Source of the DNA: Limnanthes douglasii subsp. nivea | Lineage: Eukaryota > Streptophyta > Magnoliopsida > Brassicales > Limnanthaceae | NCBI GenBank assembly: GCA_036936605.1 | Contig: JAUPFV010000005.1 | Location: 821,001 to 885,000, forward strand | DNA length: 64,000 bases | Reading direction: 5' to 3' | In this document: positions 47,306-58,610 of the stretch, piece after piece | Layout of the letters: each line of letters begins with the position of its first letter | Numbering within the stretch: position 1 is the stretch's first letter | Made by a program: the position numbers and the translations under genes | The notes under the pieces: generated by a model | Told to the model about the DNA's origin: nothing | Seen by the model: only the letters and a program-made list of their open reading frames with translations | Databases searched by the model: none

Positions 47306-47324
47306 ATATATATAGAGAGGCACA

Positions 47325-47327
<3 letters not shown>

Positions 47328-47363
<36 letters not shown>

Positions 47364-47374
47364 AGAGAGAGAGA
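47328..47374. repeat. (TA)n and (GA)n microsatellite
   Basis: An uninterrupted TA run to 47360, followed by a GA run. Confidence 0.9.
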
Positions 47375-47394
47375 TAGACAAGAATGTTGCAAAT

Positions 47395-48270
47395 TTCTTC
47401 TGACAATTGGTATTTGTGAGAAATAAAAATAGCACATACTTTGTTTATGATAATGGATACTCACTGTTTGTAAATTTTAATTCCAGGTCATACATGGTTA
47501 CACAAAATAAAAGAAATAACTTCATCTTATCACTAGTGTGTTACGTATTTATATGAAATTGAGTTTAATTTTTACTGATCAAGTAAAACGTAACTCTTGA
47601 TTTTTTAGTTCCTATTAATCAGTGAATATCACCCCATACTAATTTACCCCATAATAATTACAAAGAAATTATAGTGTCAACATCTTAGCACTTGGATGTC
47701 ACGAGTTTGTTGTAGATAAAAGATTAAAACTAATTCATCAAAAAGAAAAAAAATTTCTTCAAAAATATACAAGGTAGCTCAAAATAAATAGAGAGATTAC
47801 ATAAGGTTTGTTATATATGAGAATCTAAATACTCGAGGCGGGTACCAAATCGAGTTTTGCTTAACTTTCTAAACTCAAAGTGGATATCATAATCTCATAA
47901 TTTTACTGGCCATTTGGTCAATATTCCTGATACATAAGCCTTTTACACTATATTTCTTAAGTGGAAGGAAGTTGTAATTATTATAGTATTCGCTAGAAAA
48001 TATGTTCTAATTTTCCTAGTTGCAACTAGTAATGTTAACGCAAGTTTATCTAGTTTTAAAGATTTAGCTTCAGCTAGTAATAGACATTTAGTGATATAGT
48101 ATACCACATTAAACTCTCTTGTTTCCTCGTTGATCCGTACTGCACTAACAACATAGTTTCATACTACAATATACAAATAAAAAGATTCTCCTGGATGAGG
48201 CTTCATTAGATACCCTCGAGAAGCCAATGATTTATTCACGCTATTGAATGCATCATCACTCTCTGGTCTT
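47395..48270 (-). pseudogene. Tat-type gypsy RNase H remnant, left piece of split copy
   Basis: Nearly the same text as 35385-36260. The RNase H part lies at 47880-48250 on the minus strand. It stops at ctctggtctt, and the sequence resumes at 53993 (atcttcattcaaac), as in the uninterrupted copy at 36255-36275. Confidence 0.85.
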
Positions 48271-48704
48271 TGAAGAGTTTTCAGAATGCTCAGGGGTGAT
48301 TTTGTGATACGAAGATCTTTTAGTGTCAAACAAGCTGTAATCCTTTGTTTATGAGTCTTTTTAGAGAGAGAAAAAGAGAATTAGGTTAAGTAGAGAGAGA
48401 AAGTAATATTCTATTCATTCCTGGATCTGTGAAACGTGTGTGGTCCTTTTATAGTACAATTGCGGGTCCTACACGCTTTACTTTCCATTTATTACACTTT
48501 TGGTCCCTATATCTTTTCATCTTCTCATAGTGGCTACTTCTTTAGTAGTCTATACAATTTTCTCCTAATACAATTTGTTCTTTAAGATTCTCTCCTATCA
48601 TACTTCTTCTTTACAATTCTCTCCTATTATATTTATTCCTTACAATTTTCTCCTATTATATTTCTTCTTTACAATTTTACCATGTCTTTTATTCTCCCTC
48701 ATCA
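48271..48704 (-). repeat. 3' LTR of the gene-carrying element (434 bp)
   Basis: TG...CA ends. It contains short internal repeats of the type ttcttctttacaattttct (48600-48680). Confidence 0.88.
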
Positions 48705-48722
48705 GTAGCCCCCCAGTCCTAG
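48705..48722 (-). promoter_or_regulatory. Polypurine tract of the gene-carrying element
   Basis: The minus strand reads aggactggggggctac directly before the 3' LTR start tgatgaggg. Confidence 0.75.
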
Positions 48723-48938
48723 TAAAAATAGTTTTACTGGGACTGTAAAGAAGTCTCCACTGCTCCCTCGAACATCTTTCCCTCGGAGAACTCTTCTACA
48801 AGTGCTACGTATCTCTTCGAAAAAACGTCTCCTCGAAAAAGCGTCTTCTTAACAAGTACATCCCTTAGACTATAGACTTCTTTTATCTTATATTAACCAG
48901 TAGCCCCCCAATCCTTGCAACGTCTTAGCAAGGACTGG
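48715..48938. other. Two stem-loops beside the polypurine tract
   Basis: The first hairpin pairs 48715-48727 with 48732-48744 (13 bp with one wobble, 4-base loop). The second pairs 48908-48918 with 48928-48938 (10 of 11 bp). Both begin beside the word tagcccccca, so the second looks like a duplicated, diverged copy of the tract region. Confidence 0.6.
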
Positions 48939-49176
48939 CTCAGGCTTTGGTAATGTTGCCCGTCGGAATTCGTTGTGCCAGCCTATCACAACCACCATAA
49001 TACTATGATAAGACATTGCAAGGATTGACTGAGAAAGGTATGACATCAGCAGTCATACTTTCTTGTCAGAGTATCTTTGGAGGGATCGTTTCACATTCTT
49101 GATACTGGTTCATGCCTCTGTAGCTTCTCCCGCGCTTTTCTGTCAACAATTCTTCACCTAGGGTACCCATAATGCC

Positions 49177-49853
49177 CCTAGACAAATTATTGTGACCCAA
49201 ATAATAGTTTGAGACAAAGAAAAATTCGAGGAACAAATTATTAAGACCCAAATAATAGTTCGAAGAGTAAACAATTCGAGGCACAAATTATTGTGACCCG
49301 AATAATAGTTTAAGACAACGAACAATTTGAGGCACAAAATATTGTGACCCAAATAATAGTTCGAATGGTAAACAATTCGAGGCACAAATTATTGTGACCC
49401 AAATAATAGTTTAAGACAAAGAGAAATTCGAGGCACAAATTATTGTGACCCAAATAATAGTTTAAGGCAAAGAAAAATTCGAGGCACAAATTATTGTGAC
49501 CCAAATAATAATTTAAGACAAAGAAAAATTCAAGGCACAAAATATTGTGAGCCAAATAATAGTTTAAGGCAAAGAAAAATTCGAGGCACAAATTATTGTG
49601 ACCCAAATAATAGTTTAAGGCAAAGAAAAATTCGAGGCACAAAATATTGTGACCCAAATAATAGTTTAAGGCAACGAAAAATTCGAGGCACAAAATATTG
49701 TGACCCAAATAATAGTTTAAGGCAAAGAAAAATTCGAGGCACAAATTATTGTGACCCAAATAATAATTTAAGACAGAGAAAAATTCGAGGTACAAAATAT
49801 TGTGACCCAAATAATAGTTTAAGGCAAAGAAAAATTGAAGGCACAAATTATTG
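49177..49853. repeat. 51-bp minisatellite, about 13 copies
   Basis: Units share gaggcacaaattattgtgac and a caaataatagttt word with a 51-bp period. Because 51 is a multiple of three, the minus strand stays open and reads a 17-residue hydrophobic repeat (LCLEFFFALNYYLGHNN) through most of the array. It is a by-product unless expression is shown. Confidence 0.92.
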
Positions 49854-50250
49854 TCTCCTCTGTATTGTGTGGAAAGATCCAACTGCTGCAGAAGAAAAAA
49901 AAATGACTTTGGAACCATCTTTATGAGCGGCAGGATTCTCGCCCAGGCCCCCATAATTCTTCTTTGATGTTCCCATGCTTGCTGAATTTGCTCTCAGATC
50001 ATCGCCAGTACTATGATCAATTTTCTCAACAACATCAAGTTCCTTCCTCAAACTTTTATCAGTCTCCTCCATTTTCTTCTTGGTAGTCTCAGCTAACTGA
50101 CATAATCTGTCATCCTCAGACTCATACCCATAGTCCAGCTGTTCAATGTCTCCATCATCTACCTCCCAGTGTGGATCTATTTCTCTCTCAATTCCCTATC
50201 CTCAAATTGTGAGTCATATCCAACCTGAATTTGCAAATAATTTTCCACAC
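49854..50250 (-). pseudogene. Second possible captured gene fragment, unidentified
   Basis: Downstream of the CAP-G2 copy, the minus strand gives DGTVSVENYLQIQVGYDSQF, then after a frame change IDPHWEVDDGDIEQLDYGYE, QLAETTKKKMEETDKSLRKE and a Ser/Asn-rich stretch. The acidic-aromatic and Lys/Glu-rich text looks like real protein and differs from the CAP-G2 C-terminus I expect after the FTYA block. I cannot name it. It could also be an unusual gag or CAP-G2 tail. Confidence 0.4.
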
Positions 50251-53073
50251 TCACAGTGCCATCTTTGTTGCATAAGTGAAGGAGTTCTTCAGGCATAGAA
50301 AGTAGTCCATATAATCCTCTTTAAGCTGTATCTTATCACTCGACTGTTGTTTAATACTGGAGATGGCATTTTGCATAAATACAGATGTAAACTCTAAGCA
50401 TCTTCCATTGAGGTGAGGGATAGAACCTAGAACGACTGAATCAACAACGAACAGAAGCACTGCAGAAAGCATCTTCACCTTTTTTAAAAGCCTTAATTGA
50501 GTACCATGGACCGAACCATTAACAACAGAATTAGAGGTACTTGTCTGGACTTTCAGGTGCTTTTGGCCACTACGATTTTTGCTTTTACTCTAATGATTGT
50601 TAGAGTTTGAGTTTCCTTCTCCAGCAACTGCTGAGTCACTTGCTTCAAGCAGTTTGTATGAACAAGTAAGCAAGTGATCTATTGCCATGTCCAACACCAA
50701 CATAGAGGTCTTATTTGGTGAGCCACTTGTGTCGTTCTCGTGGAGGGGAGAATCATTTGTACTATTCACAGTCTGAAAAGCTATATGTAATGCAAGATCT
50801 GTGAATGCCAAAACAGGATATACATCCATGTATTCACACTGTGTCGATTGAACAATGCTGGCCTCAGATATGACCTTTAAAACATCAAACATTTCATTAT
50901 TTTGAGAATCTAATATAGCCTGACGAGTATCTTCAGCCATTAGTAACTCATTTAATTGCCAGGCTATCCCCACATAAATTGAAAAATCTTCCTCAAAACT
51001 TGATGCTCTTTTCCCACTAAGACATTTCCATTTAGCAGACACTTTTCCTGAGGACTTGTGCTTCTTTCTTTTTGCAGAAGAAACACTGGACTTTTGTATT
51101 TGAAAGCCAAACTTAATATGACAGCGGTAAGCAGTTTTCTGAAAAAGTTTGGTCAAAGCTTCAAGCATGTCACCAAAGGCACCACCAGATATTAGTAATT
51201 TATGGGCAGCTCTTACTTCAGCTTGTCTGTCCACATCTTCTGGCAACCCACTACAATTGGCAACTACGTTCATGCAAGTTTCATGAAGACCAGCTAGATC
51301 ATCTGGAGAGATTATGGTAATAATATTAAACACAGATGACCGAGACCATGCGATTGACGCAGCAGAGTACAAAAGTTCAATCTTTTCTCTAGTGAAAACC
51401 TTATGTAGGGAACCTTTAAAACCCAACTCGCTTACTAGGCCTTTGCAAAGGTGGGCGGTAGCAACCAGTAAACCCTCAATCTGATTTGCATTCAACTCAT
51501 TACTTGACAGTACCAAGCTGACTAATACTTTGACGAGCTCTAGTATGGACTTACGTGATGCACCTTCGGATACAGCATATTCACAAAACCTTGCACCAGC
51601 CATAGGACTCCTCTTTAGTAGTGTAACACAGCGATTGCAGGCCTCTGCAGTAGTTACTCTTGAAGGAAAGTATGATGGCATCAACAATTTGGTTATCTTA
51701 TGCGCCACTTGAGACATATCATTCGCTAGGGTAGATAATAAGACATCGGACTGCACTATCTTACTAACTTGGAAATTTCTAATATCTCTAACTAGAAGGA
51801 GAAGATCTGCTACAGCAACCCGGGTGGACATTACACTGTTCATCATGAGATGCCCCAATCTCATTGCATGCATCAAATGACATGTCATCAAAAATCTTTG
51901 TGATAATCTTTGTAATAGTTGGTGCAGGAATAACTTCCCAAAATAAATTGAGGATGCGACAGCAACCTTCGATGGCAATAACCCTAATGTCTGGGCAATC
52001 ATCCATCATCAATCTGTCCAACAAAAAGAACTGTTTTTCAAGCAAAATATCTTTGGTTTCTTTTGTGGAATCAGGATCTGCAAGAGGAAACAAGTCTAGA
52101 AGCGTGTGTAGTGCATTTTGACGGACATTCGAGTTTGCAACCTGCAATGACCTGAATATCACGGCTCAGCAAGTCGAAAGAAAATCTTTTCAACTCCTTC
52201 AGTTGTTCTCTGTTGGATAAACCCTCCTAAAATTCTCCTAACAGAAGCCGCTAAGACGCTCGCACTTGCGTATATGGCTGCTTCGATCAAACTTTGCAAA
52301 AAATCCTTAATTTCATGCTTAAGATCATTTTCTAGCCCTCTCCAGGCCTTGAGCAGGATCTCTCCATACCCCTCCAGTGCAGACTTTCTCCCAAATGGAA
52401 TTTGGGCTTTCACCAGCGCAAGAGCCTCCTTCAGCAGCTGCCGACTCGGCCCAAAAGCGAATGCAACAAACCGACATCCATCTTCAGACTTCACGTACAA
52501 AGGGGACACCACGCACCGCAACAACAACATCTTCAGGTCATCAATGCTCTCATCCTCGAAATCTAAAAAAGTGAACCCCTCGCGCAAGGAGTAGACGCTG
52601 TGCACGTCCACCTCCTTCTTCAAAGTCAGTGACCTCGATAACAGATACGGTAACGACTGAGAAATCAGGTTTTCTCTCCCTGGAAACCCCTGCTTCCACC
52701 ATCCTTCACACAATCCAGCAACCTCTTTGGACAAAACCTGATCGGACTCGAATACAATCAAATTATCGTGCAATACCTGTACCAAAGCCAGCAGACCGGG
52801 AAGCGAAAACACGTTCTTCGGGTGTGACACGCACAAAGAAACGATATGAGAGAGAATTCGAAGAGTACTGAGAACCTGCTTCTTTCTAATTACAGTTGTT
52901 GGTTCGGATGGAGAGTTCCGGGAGGTTCTATGTGGCCTCTTGGAGATAGGTGAACCGCCTAGTGACGGAGGCGAAGCCGGATCATCAAGAAGTTTCTGGA
53001 AGGAGACGATCGATTTGGAGATGGATCTGTTCCTCACAGATCTAAGCAACTTCTTTTTTGAAACAAACTCTTA
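50251..53073 (-). pseudogene. Condensin-II complex subunit CAP-G2, intronless captured copy
   Basis: CAP-G2 is a HEAT-repeat subunit of condensin II, acting in chromosome compaction. Blocks seen: SHIVSLCVSHPKNVFSLPGL, ESDQVLSKEVAGLCEGWWKQ, SQSLPYLLSRSLTLKKEVDV, CRILNLFWEVIPAPTITKII, RSPMAGARFCEYAVSEGAS, ISPDDLAGLHETC, VSAKWKCLSGKRASSFEEDF and LCLKNSFTYATK. About 2.8 kb runs without introns, although the plant gene is multi-exonic as known to me. Lesions: no start ATG (N-terminus missing), a one-base loss near 52163, a junction near 51855 where DACNE jumps to RLGHLMMNS with a frame change (about 25-30 residues of the family missing), and a TAG at 50590-50592. It lies in the same sense as the LTR element. 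Confidence 0.85.
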
Positions 53074-53519
53074 AAACCCTAGCCAAAGCCACACGTATCA
53101 TGAAGAATACTGACAACTTGTCCTTCTGCGGAAGACATACGTATAGGACTTAGCTAGTGGCATATCACATAGATCGATCCAGATACACTGAGGACATGAT
53201 ATAGACGAATCGACTGGTGAAAGTGGAGAACCACCAAAGTCATCATAGCTCCAATACAACTAGCCTGCGAATCAGTAGCCTAAAAGTCTCCACGGGACTC
53301 TACCAAAACCAGAGCCGATCTCAAGCAAACGAGAGTATACACTGACGATTCTTAAACAAAGAAGGATCTGCCGCCACCAGGCGAAGATTCAAGTTCCATG
53401 TACGTGATAAAAGAAAGAGAGAAACGTGAATCGGAGAAACAGCATCTCCCCTTGCTCGTGTAAATACATACCAAAAGAAGCATAAAAAAAATCGCAGAAA
53501 ATTCAAAACCCTAAATATT
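53074..53519. other. Leader between the possible gag start and the CAP-G2 copy
   Basis: No recognised coding sequence; open frames here are short. It may include untranslated sequence of the captured transcript. Confidence 0.4.
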
Positions 53520-53800
53520 TCAGTACCTGATGGAGCGAAGATTTTCCTGAACGATTTCCTTTTCTTCCTTCAATCTTTCGATCTCCAGCAGCAGTTCATT
53601 CTTTGGAGCCAACAGATCTGAGTCATCAAAAGTGTCTCTGACTCGCTGGCCCCCACGTGTATTGTATTCCATGGTGTTCTGATAATCGTCGCCCACCAGA
53701 TTCTCCTCGCAATTGTTAACAAAATCGTCCCCTTGCTCTTCCATAATTTCCCTCGGAATATGAACTATTCCCAAGAAGCGATTGTCGTCAGAAAAATATT
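53520..53800 (-). pseudogene. Possible gag-start remnant of the LTR element
   Basis: An open frame begins within the primer-binding site and lacks its own ATG at that point. It reads an acidic stretch (EEQGDDFVNNCEENLVGDDY) and a coiled-coil end (NELLLEIERLKEEKEIVQEN). Its position suggests the first part of a gypsy gag, but no conserved gag motif is visible. Confidence 0.45.
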
Positions 53801-53804
53801 CGTT

Positions 53805-53822
53805 TCCCACAGACGGCGCCAC
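53805..53822 (-). promoter_or_regulatory. Primer-binding site of the gene-carrying element
   Basis: Directly inside the right LTR, the minus strand reads gtggcgccgtctgtggga, the tggcgcc-type primer-binding sequence common in plant Ty3/gypsy elements. It fixes the element's orientation. Confidence 0.8.
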
Positions 53823-53992
53823 TGAAGAGTTTTAAGAATGCTCGGGGGTGATTTTGTGATACGAAGATCTTTTAGTGTCAAACAAGCCGTAATCCTTTGT
53901 TTAGGAATCTCTTATTATATTTCTTCCTTACAATTTTCTCCTATTATATTTCTTCTTTACAATTTTACCATGTCTTTTATTCTCCCTCATCA
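53823..53992 (-). repeat. 5' LTR of the gene-carrying element (170 bp, internally deleted)
   Basis: It matches the two ends of 48271-48704, but about 265 bp of the middle is missing, joined at ttaggaatctcttattata. A deletion through the short internal repeats is the likely cause. Confidence 0.85.
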
Positions 53993-54145
53993 ATCTTCAT
54001 TCAAACTTTCAAGCTTCTCTTAGGAGTTGGAAAAAATGTTGAAACTTGTCAGAAATTCTTACATTAACATATTGAGTGTTTCTTATCTTCTACTTAATAT
54101 TTGGACTTCTTTTATATTTTTTGGTGTTTCCATTTTTTCTAGATT
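53993..54145 (-). pseudogene. Tat-type gypsy remnant, right piece of split copy
   Basis: Continues the copy at 47395-48270 and equals 36265-36415. Confidence 0.8.
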
Positions 54146-54164
54146 TATAAAAGAAGACTTATTC

Positions 54165-54662
54165 TTTTTTATGTATAAAAATGGGCGGACCAGTAGGTTC
54201 AAGTAAAAAAATGGGGGTCCAAACGGGTGATCAGAATCCGACTTATTGTCATCCGAAATTATAATAAAAGTAAATATTTATAATATTAATAATTATATTT
54301 TTATTATTAGTTAGTTGATTAAATTTATGGGATTTATACCAATTAGGGTATAAAACGTTTACAATTTTCCAATATGTGGAGTGTTAAATAGATTTTACCT
54401 ATATCTACCAGAATATGATTGTATTTACCCAATAGTTCAAATTTAAATTTTAAATAAAATTTTGCTCTTAATATGATTGACAATGCGACTTCAAAATTAA
54501 GTCAGAGAATTCACCCCCTTTACATTTAGGGTTGCAATTGTTTTGTTTTAGGATAATTTGATCCTTTTTTAAATGTAATGGATCTATTTGTAAAATAGAT
54601 CTTTTGTGGTATGATTTATTAAATATAAACACATATGAGACCCATTATGTAACTCTCTCTTG

Positions 54663-54741
<79 letters not shown>

Positions 54742-55745
54742 TTGGATTTAAGATAAATGAACGCAACACTATTTTACTATTTTTAAAGAAATAATGTCCA
54801 ACATGTTCTGACCTTACCAAATTTGTAGTTTAAAGGAACAAATACAATTGATTTTTATTGATATAATATTAAAAAATATCAATTAGAGTATAACATTTTG
54901 TTCTCTTATTTTAAGTTAGAAACTTTTTCATTTAAATTAAAATACATGATATTTTTTGAAATTGTCCTACACAACAAAATAAATAAAAAATATAAATAAT
55001 GACCTTGAAATCCAAAGGTTCAAATTCAAATTAAAAAACAAAATATTTAGGGTTCACTCCTCATTCTAATAAAATGAAATAAAAATATAGATTCATTTGG
55101 TTTGATTCTTAAATTTTATTCATTTAAATGTATTTTTAAATTGAAATGCACGTATTCAAAATTAATTTTTTTAAGAATTTGTAATGTTATATACAAAAAA
55201 TCAATATTGTTGCAAGTAAAATTACGATCACCGTTACATATTTTTTAAAAACTTAAATTTCAAGTGAGACCACAAAAATATCTAACTCTTTTTAATTTTA
55301 GAAGAAGACTTACGGTCACTAATACAAATTCACAAGTGAATTAGCTTAAAAAATTATTTATAAATTTCACACTTAAAAAGAATTAAGTTTTTTTAGTTCT
55401 TACTTGAATTCAAGTTTTTTCGAAACTGTAATTGTGACGGTACTTTTACTTACAACAATGTTAATTTTTTTTATCTAATCGTACGGTTAATGAAAGAAAA
55501 TCGGTTTGAATTGGTGAATTTGAATTTTAAAAACTTTTAGGTGAATAAATTTTAAAATTCAGAGCTATAAAGTCTACAATTTTATTTTGTTAGGTGGAGA
55601 GTGGCCAAAAATATTATTTTTAATTTTTTTTTTTGAAAAACTCAACTTAAATTAAGAGTACAAAATATTATAGAGTCTAATTAATAATTTGTTATATTGT
55701 ATTAAAAAGTTTAATTTCATAGTTCTAGGCATTGTATTTTTTGTA
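54165..55745. repeat. Dispersed AT-rich repeat unit, copy B
   Basis: Follows copies A (from 5010) and C (from 62590) block by block, but the palindrome is reduced to its central part (55665-55740). No coding content. Confidence 0.7.
54666..54738. repeat. (AT)n microsatellite
   Basis: A pure AT run of about 73 bases at a place where copies A and C have only a short AT tract. Confidence 0.95.
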
Positions 55746-56765
55746 TATTTGTATAATAGAAAACGTTAGAAAAATCGTGTAAAATTTATTTCTTGTTTAA
55801 AAATTACAAACTTGACTCTTAAAAATCTTAAATGTTGTTAGGGTTGTATAATGGAAGTTATTTTGAGTTCTGCACGAGTAAAAATAAAATAATTGCATTT
55901 TTAATGAGTTTTGGCGCTATTTGGTGCGCTAATGGGGCCACAATGCGGGCCACTTGAGCCACAGTGGCCGGCCAATGGGGCCACATTGCAGGATTGGGTT
56001 GAGATGTGTTTTCAACATTAATAACAATGGCTCAACTTGAAGCGAGGCGCATTGGAGGTCAAGTAAAAAATACGGGTCCAAACAGACCGACCTAAACGCA
56101 AACTATCACCATCCTTAATTATAATAAAACTTAATATTTAGAATATTAACGATTATATTTTTATTATTAGTTAATTGATTGAGACGTTGATAGAGACTCT
56201 ATTCAAGCTAAATCCAAAAACTAGATTAGAAATTGTCGATTTTGGAAAATTGAAACTACGATATCATACATTGTTATCAAACTACAATTCGAGAAGATGA
56301 TATGTATGAAATCATTGAAGCGTTGAAATAGCAGTGGACAAAAATTTTACGTGTTTGGGCAAGATTATCATTAGGATGGGTGACCACTTTTGTAGTCAAA
56401 TCTTTAACGATCAATCTATTAAATCCCAAAAGACTGATGATTTCATTCGCAATACAAACTATTTTCTTTTTATTCTAATGACATATAACGATTCAACAAG
56501 GTGGAAACCCAATTTGGGTATATTAACAGACTTACTTTGACGGTTCCTAAAGTCGTAGAAAAACTGAAATCCCAAATGAGACAACAAATATTTCAACACT
56601 CTTTAGGTCCTAAATTAAAATTCATTATGATAAAAGTTTTTTAATTTAAAATTTACAAATTCAAATTTATTTTCTTTCGTTAACCGTAGCATTGAATACA
56701 AAAAAATAAACATTATTGCAAGTAAATGAAATTCATAATCGAGGTTTCGAAAAAAAACTTAAATT
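55746..56765. other. Repeat-rich stretch, no gene seen
   Basis: It includes another fragment of the AT-rich repeat (56060-56180) and the ggttcctaaagtcgtagaa word near 56540. The open frame at 56334-56540 has no recognised motif. Confidence 0.5.
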
Positions 56766-57155
56766 CAAAGTGAGAACCAAAATAGACATAACGTTTTTTT
56801 TTTATTTCTGAACTTATTAAAGGTTTTGAAAATTAAATTCGAAAAAATCACCAATTATAATTTACCTTTACCGTTAGATTCGAAAAAAATAGTCATTGTT
56901 ACAAGTACCATTACGTCAAATTAGGAAAAAATCCAAAGCATACTGGGATAAGATTTGAAAGGAGGCCACCCATCCTAGTGTTAATCTTGTGAAACCAAGT
57001 TTAACTTCGAAAGTTTTGTCCACTGCTATTTCAACACTACAACACTACAATACTTTCTCACTTCTCGCCTTCTTCTGGAAATGTAGTTTGATATTATTGC
57101 ATGAATTTGTAGCTTAAATCTCCAACAACACATGATGTGATTTGTAAAAACATGA
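56766..57155 (+). repeat. 390-bp direct repeat, left copy
   Basis: Matches 61048-61400: gtgagaaccaaaatagac at the start, caagtaccattacgtc in the middle and ccaacaacacatgatgt near the end. It ends where the copia LTR begins. Confidence 0.8.
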
Positions 57156-57159
57156 CATG

Positions 57160-57797
57160 TGTTGGGAACTTCCTATGTCGGAGTCTAATTATCATATGGG
57201 CTAAGGCCCAATAAGAGTAACACATAAGATTTTGGTTTCTGTATAAATATAAACTTATCCAGTGTCTTTTGAGATGAGCATCATATTCTATAGTGCAGTT
57301 TTGAGAGAAAAAACGATTCGAGGCAGTACTTTATGATTTCACTTGGATTGTCTTACTTGTTCGGATCAACTTCAATTTTGGTGAGCAGGCTCGTCTATTT
57401 GTCCTCTATAATAAGACCATAGAAATGTTGATTTGTAGTCTTCTAAGTTTGTTTTTCGATCAACTTCTTCTAACTACTTCTTTGTGGATATCTAATTTCG
57501 GTTCACTATCTTGTGTATTAGGGTTGTGTATGAAGTTGTCATGCTTTATGTGGTGTATGCTCTATTTTAATCTAGAGAATAGTTTTGTAACCCGTCTTCG
57601 GATAGTGAATATTTGGTTGGACTCCAAAATCAGTCTCATAGTTTTTTCTTCCAACGTTGGGAAGGTTTTCCACGTAAAGAGTATTCTCTGTTATGTGCCT
57701 TAATTTCATTCATTCTTAGTAATTTTTTTGAGATCATTATCTCTAATCATAGTTGATACATGAAGAATACTTTTGTTTGTGCGTCTATTTCTTGACA
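57160..57797 (+). repeat. 5' LTR of the decayed copia (about 638 bp)
   Basis: It starts tgttgggaacttcc and ends tatttcttgaca, three bases before the primer-binding site. It contains the TATA-like word tataaatata at 57242-57251. Confidence 0.8.
57242..57251 (+). promoter_or_regulatory. TATA-like box in the copia LTR
   Basis: tataaatata, about 80 bp from the LTR start; the usual position for the LTR promoter. Confidence 0.5.
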
Positions 57798-57800
57798 AAG

Positions 57801-57818
57801 TGGTATCAGAGCAACTGG
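57801..57818 (+). promoter_or_regulatory. Primer-binding site (initiator-Met tRNA type)
   Basis: tggtatcagagcaactgg, the usual plant copia primer-binding sequence, three bases after the LTR. Confidence 0.9.
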
Positions 57819-57841
57819 TTGTGTACTTGTCTTGTATCAAA

Positions 57842-58610
57842 TATGGAGATGAATACAAGCAGAATGGCGACGATATATGGTTCGAATGATCATTTTTGGA
57901 AATCGAAGATGGAAGATCTTCTTTATGTTAAAGTTTTTCATTTACAAGTGTTCGATGATGAAAACCCCTAAATATAAGTCTAATACATAATGGATAACTA
58001 TTCATAGACAAGTTTGTGGCTTTATTCAGCAATGGGTTGATGATAATATGTTGAATCATGTTGTAGACGAAAAAGATACACATACTTTATGGAGTAAACT
58101 TGAGGAGTTATACGCTTGAAAGACATGAAACAATAAATTATTTTTGTTCAAACAATTGATGTATTTGAGGTATCAAGATGGATCACCTCTTACAAATCAC
58201 TTGAATACCTTTCAAGGCTTGATTAATCAGTTGGCTGCAATGATGGGTATCAAATTTGATGATGGGGTTTTGGCGTTATGGTTGTTTGGTTCGCGGCCTG
58301 ACTCATGTGATACTTTCAGAATTGTCTCTTTCTAATTCAGCTCCTGAAGGTTATATTTCAATGGAATTGCTAAAAGTAGTGTGCTAAATGAAGATATGAG
58401 AAGAAAAAAGTTGGCTTCTCTTGACATTCAGAAACTCTAGTTGTTGAGAGACGTTATAGACATGAAAACCACGGTTGGAAAACTAGAGGTAAAAGTAGAA
58501 GCAAGAGTCCGAACAAGTCTAATAAATTTCCAGATTGGGAGTGCTACTACTGTCATAAGATCGGGCACACTAAGAAATTTGTCCTAAGTTGAGAAAAAAG
58601 AATAATTTTG
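57842..58610 (+). pseudogene. Decayed copia gag
   Basis: The start region reads [20 protein letters not shown], then IQQWVDDNMLNHVVDEKDTH, FKQLMYLRYQDGSPLTNHLN and QLAAMMGIKFDDGVLALWLF, typical UBN2 gag. The zinc knuckle reads CYYCHKIGHTKKF, with the last Cys displaced by a frame change. Several stops. Confidence 0.85.

Larger units (their letters stand above)
48271..53992 (-). mobile_element. Gene-carrying non-autonomous LTR retrotransposon (CAP-G2 transduplicate)
   Basis: Terminal repeats beginning tgaagagtttt and ending tctccctcatca lie at 48271-48704 and 53823-53992. The flanks gtctt (48266-48270) and atctt (53993-53997) form a 5-bp duplication with one mismatch; the empty site near 36260 confirms the boundaries. 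On the minus strand a primer-binding-type sequence follows the right LTR and a G-rich tract precedes the left LTR, so transcription runs right to left. No gag-pol is recognisable, apart from a possible gag start. The interior is mainly an intronless CAP-G2 copy in the same sense as the element. Confidence 0.88.

Noticed and set aside
47170..47464. Open frames of 78 and 65 codons on the minus strand
   Set aside because: They run through the TA/GA microsatellite and encode simple Ile/Tyr and Ser/Leu runs.
49310..49954. 214-residue hydrophobic protein as a membrane protein gene
   Set aside because: It is the translation of the 51-bp minisatellite; reported as a curiosity only.
52274..52871. Plus-strand open frames of up to 106 codons
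   Set aside because: Antisense shadows of the CAP-G2 copy.
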